Below, one piece after another: positions 1-6,610 of a stretch of DNA of 12,197 nt. Each line of letters starts with the position of its first letter. The first letter of the stretch is position 1. Both the position numbers and the translations under genes were made by a program. The stretch comes from Armatimonadota bacterium. GTDB lineage: Bacteria > Armatimonadota > Fervidibacteria > Fervidibacterales > Fervidibacteraceae. The notes under the pieces were generated by a model, which was given only the letters and a program-made list of their open reading frames with translations, ran no database searches and was not told the origin of the DNA. Location of the stretch: NCBI GenBank assembly GCA_026419315.1, contig JANZZQ010000023.1, positions 1-12,197 on the forward strand, given 5' to 3'.

Positions 1-1192
1 GCCAAACGATGTGAGCGACATCCCCTTGGCTTTCTTTCTGTATCACTGAAGCGATGCTGACTTGGTTATTGCCGAAAACTGAAGCAATTCTCGCCAACAC
101 GCCGGGTTTATCAACAACATCCATTCTCAAGCAGAAGCGACTTTCAATTGCCGGTATGGGCTTGAGTTTCGGGTTAACTCGGCATGTGCAAACGATTCTC
201 GCTTTTGAGCCGAAGACTATGTTTCTTGCAGCATCAATGATATCGCTGACGACGCTGTTTCCCGTTGGCGGACCCCCAGCGCCTTGCCCGTAGAACATAA
301 GCCGACCGACATTTTCGCCCTCAATCATGATGGCGTTGAATTGGTCACTGACCGCTGCCAACGGATGAGTTTTGGGAACCAAGGTTGGGTGAACCCGAAG
401 TTCAATAACTCCGTCCTCTTGCTTTGCGATTGCCAGCAACTTTATGGCGTAGCCCAACTCGTCAGCGTAGCGGATATCGGCGATGTCAATGTTTCGTATC
501 CCTTCACGATGTATGGCGTCAACTTTTATTCGGAAACCGAAGGCGATGGCAGCAAGGATAGCGATTTTGTAAGTTGCATCGTGACCGTCAACATCGTCGC
601 TGGGGTCCGCTTCCGCGAATCCTTTCTCTTGTGCCTCTTTCAGTGCTTGCTCAAAACTCAGTCCATCCCTGCTCATGCGGGTTAGGATGTAGTTCGTTGT
701 GCCGTTGACAATACCGACAATCCGGTGGATGGTTTCGCCAGCGAGGCTTTGTTTGAGGGCCGAAATAATCGGGATGCCACCGGCAACGCTTGCCTCAAAG
801 TAAACATCTGTGCCCATCTCTTTTGCGATGTCTAAAAGTTCGCTCCCCCGCTTTGCGAGCAACTCCTTGTTTGCCGTAACAACGGATTTTCCTTGTTTGA
901 GGGCTGTGACGAGCAAGTCAAATGCGGGTTCTAACCCACCCATCACTTCAACAACAATGTCAACTCTCGGGTCGGTAACAACACTGTAGGTGTCGGTCGT
1001 GTAGATTTCAGGGGGCAAGTTCACAGGGCGCGGCTTCTTCGGGTTGCGAACGGCAACCTTGACAATTTCAAAGCGGCATCTTGCCCTATGTTCAATTGTG
1101 GCGGCGTTTTTCAGCAAGATGTTGGCTGCCCCGCATCCAACAACTCCCATTCCGAGAAAACCCAATCGAACAACCGATTTATCGTCCGGCAA
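1..1192 (-). CDS. hom: homoserine dehydrogenase with C-terminal ACT domain (3' end missing)
   Basis: Catalyses the NAD(P)H-dependent reduction of aspartate semialdehyde to homoserine, the branch step toward threonine and methionine, in the cytosol. I translated this frame by hand: 397 codons are visible, against roughly 430 for the ACT-containing family, so about 35 C-terminal residues lie beyond the left edge. A Rossmann glycine motif GMGVVG is at residues 14-19, TANK at 106-109, NGTTNYIL from 163, and the family signature from GFAEADP through GHDATYK ends in Lys209, the expected catalytic lysine. An ACT domain (DVVDKPGVLARIASVF) begins near residue 355, suggesting allosteric feedback, usually by threonine. 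The start is inferred as TTG at 1190-1192: an in-frame TGA lies only two codons upstream (GGG, AAA between), no ATG precedes the glycine motif, and GAGGTGAGGG sits just before it. The lipoprotein gene ends 50 nt upstream on the same strand. Confidence 0.95.
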   Translation of the reverse strand, partial: MPDDKSVVRLGFLGMGVVGCGAANILLKNAATIEHRARCRFEIVKVAVRNPKKPRPVNLPPEIYTTDTYSVVTDPRVDIVVEVMGGLEPAFDLLVTALKQGKSVVTANKELLAKRGSELLDIAKEMGTDVYFEASVAGGIPIISALKQSLAGETIHRIVGIVNGTTNYILTRMSRDGLSFEQALKEAQEKGFAEADPSDDVDGHDATYKIAILAAIAFGFRIKVDAIHREGIRNIDIADIRYADELGYAIKLLAIAKQEDGVIELRVHPTLVPKTHPLAAVSDQFNAIMIEGENVGRLMFYGQGAGGPPTGNSVVSDIIDAARNIVFGSKARIVCTCRVNPKLKPIPAIESRFCLRMDVVDKPGVLARIASVFGNNQVSIASVIQKESQGDVAHIVW

Positions 1193-1242
1193 TTTCCCTC
1201 ACCTCGGTGCTACAAAAGTTTAACGCACAGTTTTGAAATCGC

Positions 1243-1923
1243 TCATTCCCCCCTGATAACCCGAACCTCCCAATCGGTTAAATCCAAAGCGTCAATCCGG
1301 GCATCCCCGGATGTTTCCAAAACCCAACCCTGCCCATTTCGGAAAGTTTGGGTTGAAGCAAGCGGGATGGAAATGAAATCGTTTCCTGTCGCCCCAAGTG
1401 CGTCAAAACCCCTGCGAGGCGTGTTGTCGTAGGGGTTCGTCTTAATTTCGTCCACGCTGATGAAGTTCAGCTCCAGCCTTTCAGGTAAAGGGTTAGGCAG
1501 AGGGAAGAACTGACGAAGGTCAATCGTTACGCGAATTTGGTTTGGCTGTGGGAAGGCAAGGTCAAGAGGAGGTCCCATAGGTTGGGCAGTGAATGGTGGG
1601 GCAAAAACTTGAATGCGAAACACCTGGGCAGATTGTCGGAAAATTTCCACGAAAAAGTGAATGCGCGAGCCAAGGTTCTCATCCAAGGGAACTCCCCATC
1701 CGTTCCCCCAAGGCCGTGTCAGCGCCGGCAAAGGTCCAGTTGTCGGGTCACCATCGTCGTCAATGGCGATGTAGTAGAAGAAGTTATGGTCAACGGGCGC
1801 AGCGTAAGTAAGCGTTATGACCAATCTGTCTCGCGATATTGGCGTTGGCGGTTGTTCCGGAAACTTAGCGCAACCGGCGAGCCCCAACACTAAACCCGCA
1901 ATCCACAACAAGCGCGGCATCAT
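1243..1923 (-). CDS. predicted lipoprotein of unknown function
   Basis: 226 residues. The N-terminus is a classic lipoprotein signal: MMPRLL, a hydrophobic stretch, then the lipobox LAGC with the lipidated Cys at residue 18. The mature protein should be anchored on the outer face of the membrane. After a short proline-rich linker (residues 21-30) the rest looks like an all-beta, soluble domain with alternating hydrophobic residues. It includes an acidic loop IAIDDDGDPTTG (52-63) that could bind calcium, but I recognise no family. The start was chosen at tandem ATG codons (1918-1923) because AGGGGG lies 5-8 nt upstream and the signal peptide begins exactly there; the frame stays open for 61 more codons upstream without a plausible signal. 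It is divergent from the GH130 gene and 50 nt upstream of hom on the same strand, so it could be co-transcribed with hom, but no functional link is evident. Confidence 0.8.
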   Translation of the reverse strand: MMPRLLWIAGLVLGLAGCAKFPEQPPTPISRDRLVITLTYAAPVDHNFFYYIAIDDDGDPTTGPLPALTRPWGNGWGVPLDENLGSRIHFFVEIFRQSAQVFRIQVFAPPFTAQPMGPPLDLAFPQPNQIRVTIDLRQFFPLPNPLPERLELNFISVDEIKTNPYDNTPRRGFDALGATGNDFISIPLASTQTFRNGQGWVLETSGDARIDALDLTDWEVRVIRGE

Positions 1924-2059
1924 CGATACCCCCTGTGGTCTTCGGCCAGGTTTAAAAAACCCCGCTTTCCGGACGATAACTAAATGGTGGGTTCTAATGT
2001 CCAAATTCCTTGAACGCTCGGACCGACAAAAAGGTTGACGCAAAGGAAGGGAGCGAGAA

Positions 2060-3019
2060 ATGGACTTGTTCCAACGCCATCCAAACAACCCTATCTTAAC
2101 GGTCAACGAATTGCCAGTTCACGCCATTGCAGTTTACAACCCTGGGGTTGCTGAGGTGAACGGGGAGGTAGTGCTTTTGCTGCGGGTTGAGTTAGCTGAC
2201 GGGCGTTCAAGCCTTTATGTGGCTCGAAGCAAAGATGGAGTGAACAATTGGGAAATCAGTGACACGCCTCTGTTAGCACCGGATGACCCAGACAACCCAA
2301 TCGCTGAGTATGAGACGATTGGCTGCGAGGACCCTCGCATCACTTACATTGAAGAGTTAGGCGAATGGCTTATCGCTTATGTGGCTGTTTCCGACGCGGG
2401 CCCTGCGGTTGCTTTGGCTCGGACAAAGGATTTTCAAACTGCGGAGCGAATAGGAATTGTCCTTGCACCACCCAACAAAGACGCTGCTATTTTCCCACGC
2501 CGCATCAACGGCCGGTGGTTCATGTTGCACCGACCGATGTCTTGGGGAGTAGAGCACATATGGCTCGCAGAGTCTCCAGACCTGATTCATTGGGGCAATC
2601 CAAAAATCGTTTTGAGGGAGCGAGGCGGAACTTGGTGGGACGGTGTCAGGGTCGGCGCAGGCAATGTCCCCATTGAGACACCTGAAGGCTGGCTCATCAT
2701 TTACCACGGCGTTAAGGAAGTCGCCGGGACACCAAGCTACAGGCTCGGTTTAGCCCTTCTCGATTTGGACGACCCATCAAAACTCATTGCCCGGTGTCGT
2801 TACCCGGTTTTCAGCCCCAACGCCGACTACGAACGCATTGGCAACGGGCTAAACATAGTGTTCACATGCGGTGCGTTGGTTCGCGGCAATGAAGTTTGGC
2901 TCTACTACGGTGCTGCCGATACTTGCGTTGGACTGGCAATAGCGAAATTAAGCGACTTGCTTGAGGCAGTCAAAAACAACACGCTGCAAGAGCGTTCATT
3001 CAGGCTTCAGTATCGGTAG
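2060..3019 (+). CDS. GH130-family glycoside phosphorylase (beta-mannoside type)
   Basis: 319 residues, full length for the five-bladed beta-propeller GH130 family, whose characterised members phosphorolyse beta-1,4- or beta-1,2-mannosides to mannose-1-phosphate (some are hydrolases). Motifs seen: NPG near 28-30, Arg42 in LLLRVE, the GCEDPR motif at 88-93 with the expected general acid Asp91, KDAAIFP at 140-146, LHRP at 156-159, YHG at 215-217, and the C-terminal YYGAAD..VGLA at 282-293. Basic residues at Arg42, Lys140, His157/Arg158 and His216 sit where phosphorylase members hold phosphate, so phosphorolysis is more likely than hydrolysis; this is inference from motif positions. There is no signal peptide, so it should act in the cytosol on imported oligosaccharides. 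AAGGAAGGGA precedes the ATG. Its last 20 nt overlap the end of the convergent CorC-type gene. The exact linkage cut cannot be read from the sequence. Confidence 0.88.
   Translation: MDLFQRHPNNPILTVNELPVHAIAVYNPGVAEVNGEVVLLLRVELADGRSSLYVARSKDGVNNWEISDTPLLAPDDPDNPIAEYETIGCEDPRITYIEELGEWLIAYVAVSDAGPAVALARTKDFQTAERIGIVLAPPNKDAAIFPRRINGRWFMLHRPMSWGVEHIWLAESPDLIHWGNPKIVLRERGGTWWDGVRVGAGNVPIETPEGWLIIYHGVKEVAGTPSYRLGLALLDLDDPSKLIARCRYPVFSPNADYERIGNGLNIVFTCGALVRGNEVWLYYGAADTCVGLAIAKLSDLLEAVKNNTLQERSFRLQYR
2971..2995 (-). terminator. possible weak intrinsic terminator for the leftward CorC genes, inside the GH130 3' end
   Basis: Read on the minus strand, the first bases after the CorC-type stop codon contain ACGCT-cttgc-AGCGT, a 5-bp stem with a 5-nt loop, followed directly by a T-rich tract (GTTGTTTTTG). 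The position just past the stop of the leftward transcription unit fits a terminator. The stem is short and the DNA is also codons for GH130 residues near 305-312, so chance is possible. Confidence 0.35.
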
Positions 3020-4301
3020 TTTGGCTAGGCAGCGGATTTTGTTCCGTTTGTTCCCTCAAGATCACCCTGATCTTGGTTATTCGTCGGCGCTGAATTTCCT
3101 CAACGATGAAAATGGCATTGGGCGTGACCAGCTTCTCGCCGATTGAAGGCAACTTTCCAAGTTCGGTGAAAACGAAACCGCCGACGGTGCTGAACTCGCC
3201 TTCGGGCAATTCAATCCCCGTCAACTCCTCAAACTGGCGTCTGTCCATCCTCGCGTCAACGAGGAATGTTCGTTCGTCAATTTGAACGCCCAACTCTGAC
3301 TCCCGGTCGTGCTCGTCTCTCAGCTCGCCCACAATTTCCTCAACGATATCTTCAAGGGTCACCAATCCGGAAGTTGCACCGTGCTCATCCAAGACAACAG
3401 CGATGTGGGTTTGTCTCGTTCTCATCTCCTGCAAAAGTTCGCTGACGGGTTTGGTCTCAGGGACAAAATACGGCGCCCTCGCAATTGCCCTCGGTTCAAT
3501 TGCTCTTTCGCCGTCAGCAATTTTCGCCAAGATGTCGTAAGCGTAAACGATTCCGACAATGTTGTCAAGGTTGTCTTCGTAAAGCGGTATCCGGGAGTGA
3601 CCAGTCTGTATGACCGTTTGAAGCACATCGTCCAGGGAACTGTCAACGGGCAGTGCCACAATGTCTGGTCGGGCGACCATTATGTCGCGCACCAAAATCT
3701 CATCCAACCTCAAAACTCGTTCGGCAAGCATGAATTCTTCGGGTTCAATTGCTCGAGACTCAACACCCGCTTCCAGCAAAGCCGAGAACTCATCCGGGCT
3801 CAATTTGGGCTGGCGGTTGGGGTTAAACCCCATTGCCATTAAAGTTTTGCTCGCCACCGAGTAAACGAAAGCGTTAATGGGGTGGAACAGCCGGGCGAGA
3901 AGTTTCCAAACCCAAAGCCACCGGACCAAAAGGACTTCAGCCCTCGCTGCCCCAATGCTCTTCGGCAAAACCTCGCAGAAGGTCAAGATGAAAACAGCCA
4001 TGCCTATTCCAGCAATTTCACCCCAACCGTGCCAATTCACCTCAACTACATGGGTCGTGAGGGCCGATGTCAGCAAGATGAGCAAAGTGATGCCGACAAG
4101 CAAACTTGACAAGTTTGATCGGTCGTTCAAAAGCTCCCAAACCTCTCGTGCATTCCGAGACCGTTGTTGGTGGAGGTATGCTCGTAGCCGTCCCCTGTTG
4201 ACAGCCACTATGACCGCTTCGCCAAGCGAGCAAAGGAATATGGTGACCAACATCACCACTATGAGCAGCAATTCAATTGAAACGAGCACCCTGCTACTCA
4301 T
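3000..4301 (-). CDS. CNNM/DUF21-CBS-CorC family membrane protein (first of two paralogues)
   Basis: About 433 residues with the complete HlyC/CorC (CNNM-like) architecture; members act in magnesium or cobalt efflux and cation tolerance at the cytoplasmic membrane. The DUF21 transmembrane core spans about residues 5-155 (hydrophobic segments near 8-35, 65-86, 97-118 and 125-150) and includes the family motif EVLPKS near 111-116. A CBS pair follows at about 203-325, with the typical GHSRIPLY and TLEDIVEEIVGEL sequences, then the CorC_HlyC domain at about 338-418. Two starts are possible: ATG at 4299-4301 (used here) or the TTG immediately upstream at 4302-4304. GGAGGG lies 7 nt before the TTG and 10 nt before the ATG, so the TTG is a real alternative. 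It lies downstream of the second paralogue on the same strand, separated by 227 nt. Its TGA overlaps the tail of the convergent GH130 gene. 'Hemolysin' names given to this family are historical. Confidence 0.93.
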   Translation of the reverse strand: MSSRVLVSIELLLIVVMLVTIFLCSLGEAVIVAVNRGRLRAYLHQQRSRNAREVWELLNDRSNLSSLLVGITLLILLTSALTTHVVEVNWHGWGEIAGIGMAVFILTFCEVLPKSIGAARAEVLLVRWLWVWKLLARLFHPINAFVYSVASKTLMAMGFNPNRQPKLSPDEFSALLEAGVESRAIEPEEFMLAERVLRLDEILVRDIMVARPDIVALPVDSSLDDVLQTVIQTGHSRIPLYEDNLDNIVGIVYAYDILAKIADGERAIEPRAIARAPYFVPETKPVSELLQEMRTRQTHIAVVLDEHGATSGLVTLEDIVEEIVGELRDEHDRESELGVQIDERTFLVDARMDRRQFEELTGIELPEGEFSTVGGFVFTELGKLPSIGEKLVTPNAIFIVEEIQRRRITKIRVILREQTEQNPLPSQTTDTEA

Positions 4302-4468
4302 CAACTGTCAACCCTCCGATTGCCTCCGCGAGTTTGCAGTGAGTCAAGGATCAACAGCGGAGCGGCGAGAAATCGGCGCTTGAGTGGCAAGGGCAAATAT
4401 CGCCTCTGCGCTTTGCGTTTTGTGTCCAACCTCGGGCTCCGCTCTGCCTTGCGCCTTGAGAACTCGGT

Positions 4469-4508
4469 AAAAAAACCTCCAAACAATCGGGCAAAGGTGA
4501 CACGATTG
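4469..4508 (-). terminator. possible terminator or attenuator between the two CorC paralogues
   Basis: In the 227-nt gap between the two leftward paralogues, the minus strand has an inverted repeat CAATCG...CGATTG (4503-4508 with 4484-4489), then a spacer containing GGAGG, and then a run of seven T (4469-4475). ACCT/AGGT next to the T run could form an alternative stem. The T run is not directly against the longer stem, so this is weak. If real, it would partly uncouple the two genes. The rest of the gap holds no convincing gene or second promoter that I can see. Confidence 0.3.
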
Positions 4509-4528
4509 CAGCGAGGCAGAAGTAGGGC

Positions 4529-5815
4529 TCAAATTTGCTCGCCCGTGAACTTAATTTTGACCCAAGAGATTCGCCTTCCCCTCATTTCGGCTACCTCAAT
4601 GATAACATTGTCAAGTTCAACTTGGTCACCCACTTGAGGCAACCTTTCAAGGTAGGCGACGACGAGTTCAGCGAGAGTGTCGTAGTCCTCCTCGGGCAAT
4701 TCAACCCCCAAATACTTTTCAACTTGCCTGATGCTTAACGGTGCACGGACCAAAAACTCGTTGTCGCTGATCTGCTTGACGGAGGTTTCCGCAACATCAT
4801 ATTCGTCGTAAATTTCGCCCACGATTTCCTCGAGCAAGTCTTCAACGGTGACCAAGCCTGCGGTTCCACCTTCCTCGTCAAGGACAATCGCTATGCCTTT
4901 TCTTTGCCTTTGCATTGTTCGCAACAGGTTATACGCCCGTTGGCTTTCCGTTGCGAAAAGGGGAGGGCGGGAAAGTTCGCCTGCGGTTTTGTCCCGTTCG
5001 CCACGATACCATGCAGCCAAAACGTCCTTTGCGTGCAATATGCCGACAATTTCGTCCCTTGTGTCCCGGAAGACGGGGAGCCGACTGTGACCAGACTGGC
5101 GCATCATCCTCATTGCCTCGTCAAGCAAAGTGTCGTGCCTAATTGCGACCATATCGACGCGGGGCACCATGACCTCGCCAACGCGAACCTCTTTGAACTC
5201 AAGGGCGCTCGCCAGCATTTGCTTTTGCTCTTTCGTTATAACACCTTGCTGTTCCGCCATGTCCAAGGCAGCAAAAATTTCACCCTCAGTCACCAAAGGC
5301 GGATTGTAAGCATCCCTCACACCGAAAAGCAGAAGCGCTCCCTTGACAATCGCTTCAACGAAGTAAAGCAGCGGCAAAAGTAACTTTTGGAACAAAGCTA
5401 CCCACCGAGCAACCGAAAAGGCAACGACATCAGCATAGGCTGCTCCGTAAATCGCCGGCATGATGTCAACGAAAGTCAGGACGAAGAAGGCAAAAGCGAG
5501 GGAGACGAAAGTGGAGAAACCGGGGACCGAAATCGTTTTCGCCCAATCCAAAGCCAAAGAAGTCACCAATGCTTCAGCGATGTAGTCGGAGAGAGTGATG
5601 CCAGTGATTAAAGTCGCAATCAGCATTGGCGGATTTTTATACAGGCGCAAGACTCGGTTGGCGTCTTCATTGCCCTCTTCAGCGAGATGCTTCGCTTTAA
5701 GCTTCCCGACCCCAAGCAACGCTGTTTCCGAAGCAGAAAAAAGGGTTGAAACCCAAAGCAGCAAAGTTGCCAGAGCGAGTTTCAACGCTGCCGTCACGAC
5801 ATCGTCACTACTCAT
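4529..5815 (-). CDS. CNNM/DUF21-CBS-CorC family membrane protein (second paralogue, divergent core)
   Basis: 428 residues with the same domain order as its downstream neighbour: transmembrane DUF21 core at about 5-165 (LFSASETALLGV at 25-36 is the typical first-helix motif), CBS pair at about 212-335 (SGHSRLPVF, TVEDLLEEIVGEIYDEYD), and CorC_HlyC domain at about 345-424. It is predicted to be a cytoplasmic-membrane cation transporter or its regulator. The core motif that reads E-x-x-P-K in the neighbour and most relatives reads D-I-M-P-A here (117-121), losing both the Glu and the Lys. The start at ATG 5813-5815 is chosen because GAGGT lies 9 nt upstream; the in-frame GTG two codons earlier would be only 3 nt from it. 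A TATAAT box lies 45-50 nt upstream. It is probably transcribed leftward, at least partly together with the first paralogue. Confidence 0.92.
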   Translation of the reverse strand: MSSDDVVTAALKLALATLLLWVSTLFSASETALLGVGKLKAKHLAEEGNEDANRVLRLYKNPPMLIATLITGITLSDYIAEALVTSLALDWAKTISVPGFSTFVSLAFAFFVLTFVDIMPAIYGAAYADVVAFSVARWVALFQKLLLPLLYFVEAIVKGALLLFGVRDAYNPPLVTEGEIFAALDMAEQQGVITKEQKQMLASALEFKEVRVGEVMVPRVDMVAIRHDTLLDEAMRMMRQSGHSRLPVFRDTRDEIVGILHAKDVLAAWYRGERDKTAGELSRPPLFATESQRAYNLLRTMQRQRKGIAIVLDEEGGTAGLVTVEDLLEEIVGEIYDEYDVAETSVKQISDNEFLVRAPLSIRQVEKYLGVELPEEDYDTLAELVVAYLERLPQVGDQVELDNVIIEVAEMRGRRISWVKIKFTGEQI

Positions 5816-5860
5816 GACCACACTACCTCACGTTCAAGTTTCGCATTCTGGCACACTTTG

Positions 5861-5866
5861 ATTATA
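5861..5866 (-). promoter_or_regulatory. candidate -10 box for the upstream CorC paralogue
   Basis: The minus strand reads GGGCTATAATCAAAG here, an exact TATAAT 45 nt upstream of the ATG at 5815. This would put a start of transcription near 5855 and give a leader of about 40 nt. No good -35 hexamer is found at 16-18 nt spacing, so it is called on the -10 only. Confidence 0.45.
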
Positions 5867-5901
5867 GCCCGGTTGCCGCTGGAGAATAGGGGGGCGGAAG
5901 G

Positions 5902-6462
5902 TTAATCGTCATCAAACCGGCGGTGCCAACCCCGCCTCCACATTTTTCCCTGTCTGCCTTTAAACCATCCGAAAAATTGACCTAAAGTAACAGCCAAGCC
6001 GACAAGCAAACCGAAGCCGGCAAACGGCGACATCAAGAGCAAGGCAAGTCCAGCGATTCCCAAAGCCAAACCAACAGCCAGGAGCACCGAAATGACTGTC
6101 CCAAAAGTGAAAGCGAGAACTCCCAAGACAAAGATGGCTACGGGCAGCCCGAAGATTCCCACCAAAACCAACCCTAACAATTTCCCCCAGTTTGAACCTT
6201 CCCTTTTCGCCTTTTGTTCCTGTCTTTGCCTTTGGGCGTGAAACTCTCGCAGTGCTTGCTCCAAAAACTCGGGTCGGATCCCAGCCGCCATTGCGCCTGC
6301 CCTCAGAGCGTCATGTCGGATCCGCTCCCTTTCCATTCCTTCCTGCCTTTGCTCCGCTTGAGCCTGAAGTTCCGCCGCTCTTTTCAAGATCTCGCGGACT
6401 TCTTCGCGGCTGTAACCTTCCTGAGCCAACCTTGTTGCTTGCTTGAAAAAAGTTCCCCACAT
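5902..6462 (-). CDS. unrecognised membrane protein with paired N-terminal helices
   Basis: 186 residues. The N-terminal ~90 residues are charged and helical, rich in Gln, Glu and Arg. They carry two similar short segments, EGYSREEVREILKRA (15-29) and AGIRPEFLEQALREF (60-74), which read as a duplicated helix motif (G-x-x-x-E-x-[VL]-x-x-[IA]-L-[KR]). The middle, about 95-165, is strongly hydrophobic with Gly/Leu/Val/Ala and probably forms two to three transmembrane segments. The tail is basic then acidic (RRGWHRRFDDD). I know no function for it. The start is ATG at 6460-6462 because GGAGG lies 8 nt upstream; the longer frame starting seven codons earlier at TTG would place that ribosome site inside the gene. 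It is the first gene of the leftward group, 86 nt before the CorC paralogue and divergent from the Tat-signal gene; the -10 box in the gap suggests the CorC genes can also be transcribed separately. Confidence 0.75.
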   Translation of the reverse strand: MWGTFFKQATRLAQEGYSREEVREILKRAAELQAQAEQRQEGMERERIRHDALRAGAMAAGIRPEFLEQALREFHAQRQRQEQKAKREGSNWGKLLGLVLVGIFGLPVAIFVLGVLAFTFGTVISVLLAVGLALGIAGLALLLMSPFAGFGLLVGLAVTLGQFFGWFKGRQGKMWRRGWHRRFDDD

Positions 6463-6610
6463 GTCTGAAACCTCCCAAGTCAATTATGAGGCTTCAAAGC
6501 CCTTGAAGGATAGCCTTCTGACGCCACACCGTTTCTCGCACCTGTGCAGTGTTTGTCCCTCCACGCTACACTTTTCAATGCCCAATTCGTTTACCAAGGA
6601 GGTGGCGAGA

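Noticed and set aside
1924..2106. An N-terminal extension of the lipoprotein reading frame by 61 codons
   Set aside because: The extension has no ribosome site and would bury the lipoprotein signal peptide; AGGGGG lies just before the internal tandem ATG.
4301..4486. A 61-codon minus-strand frame in the gap between the two CorC paralogues
   Set aside because: It starts at TTG without a properly placed ribosome site, is Arg-rich with no recognisable motif, and runs straight into the start region of the next gene. It looks like chance.
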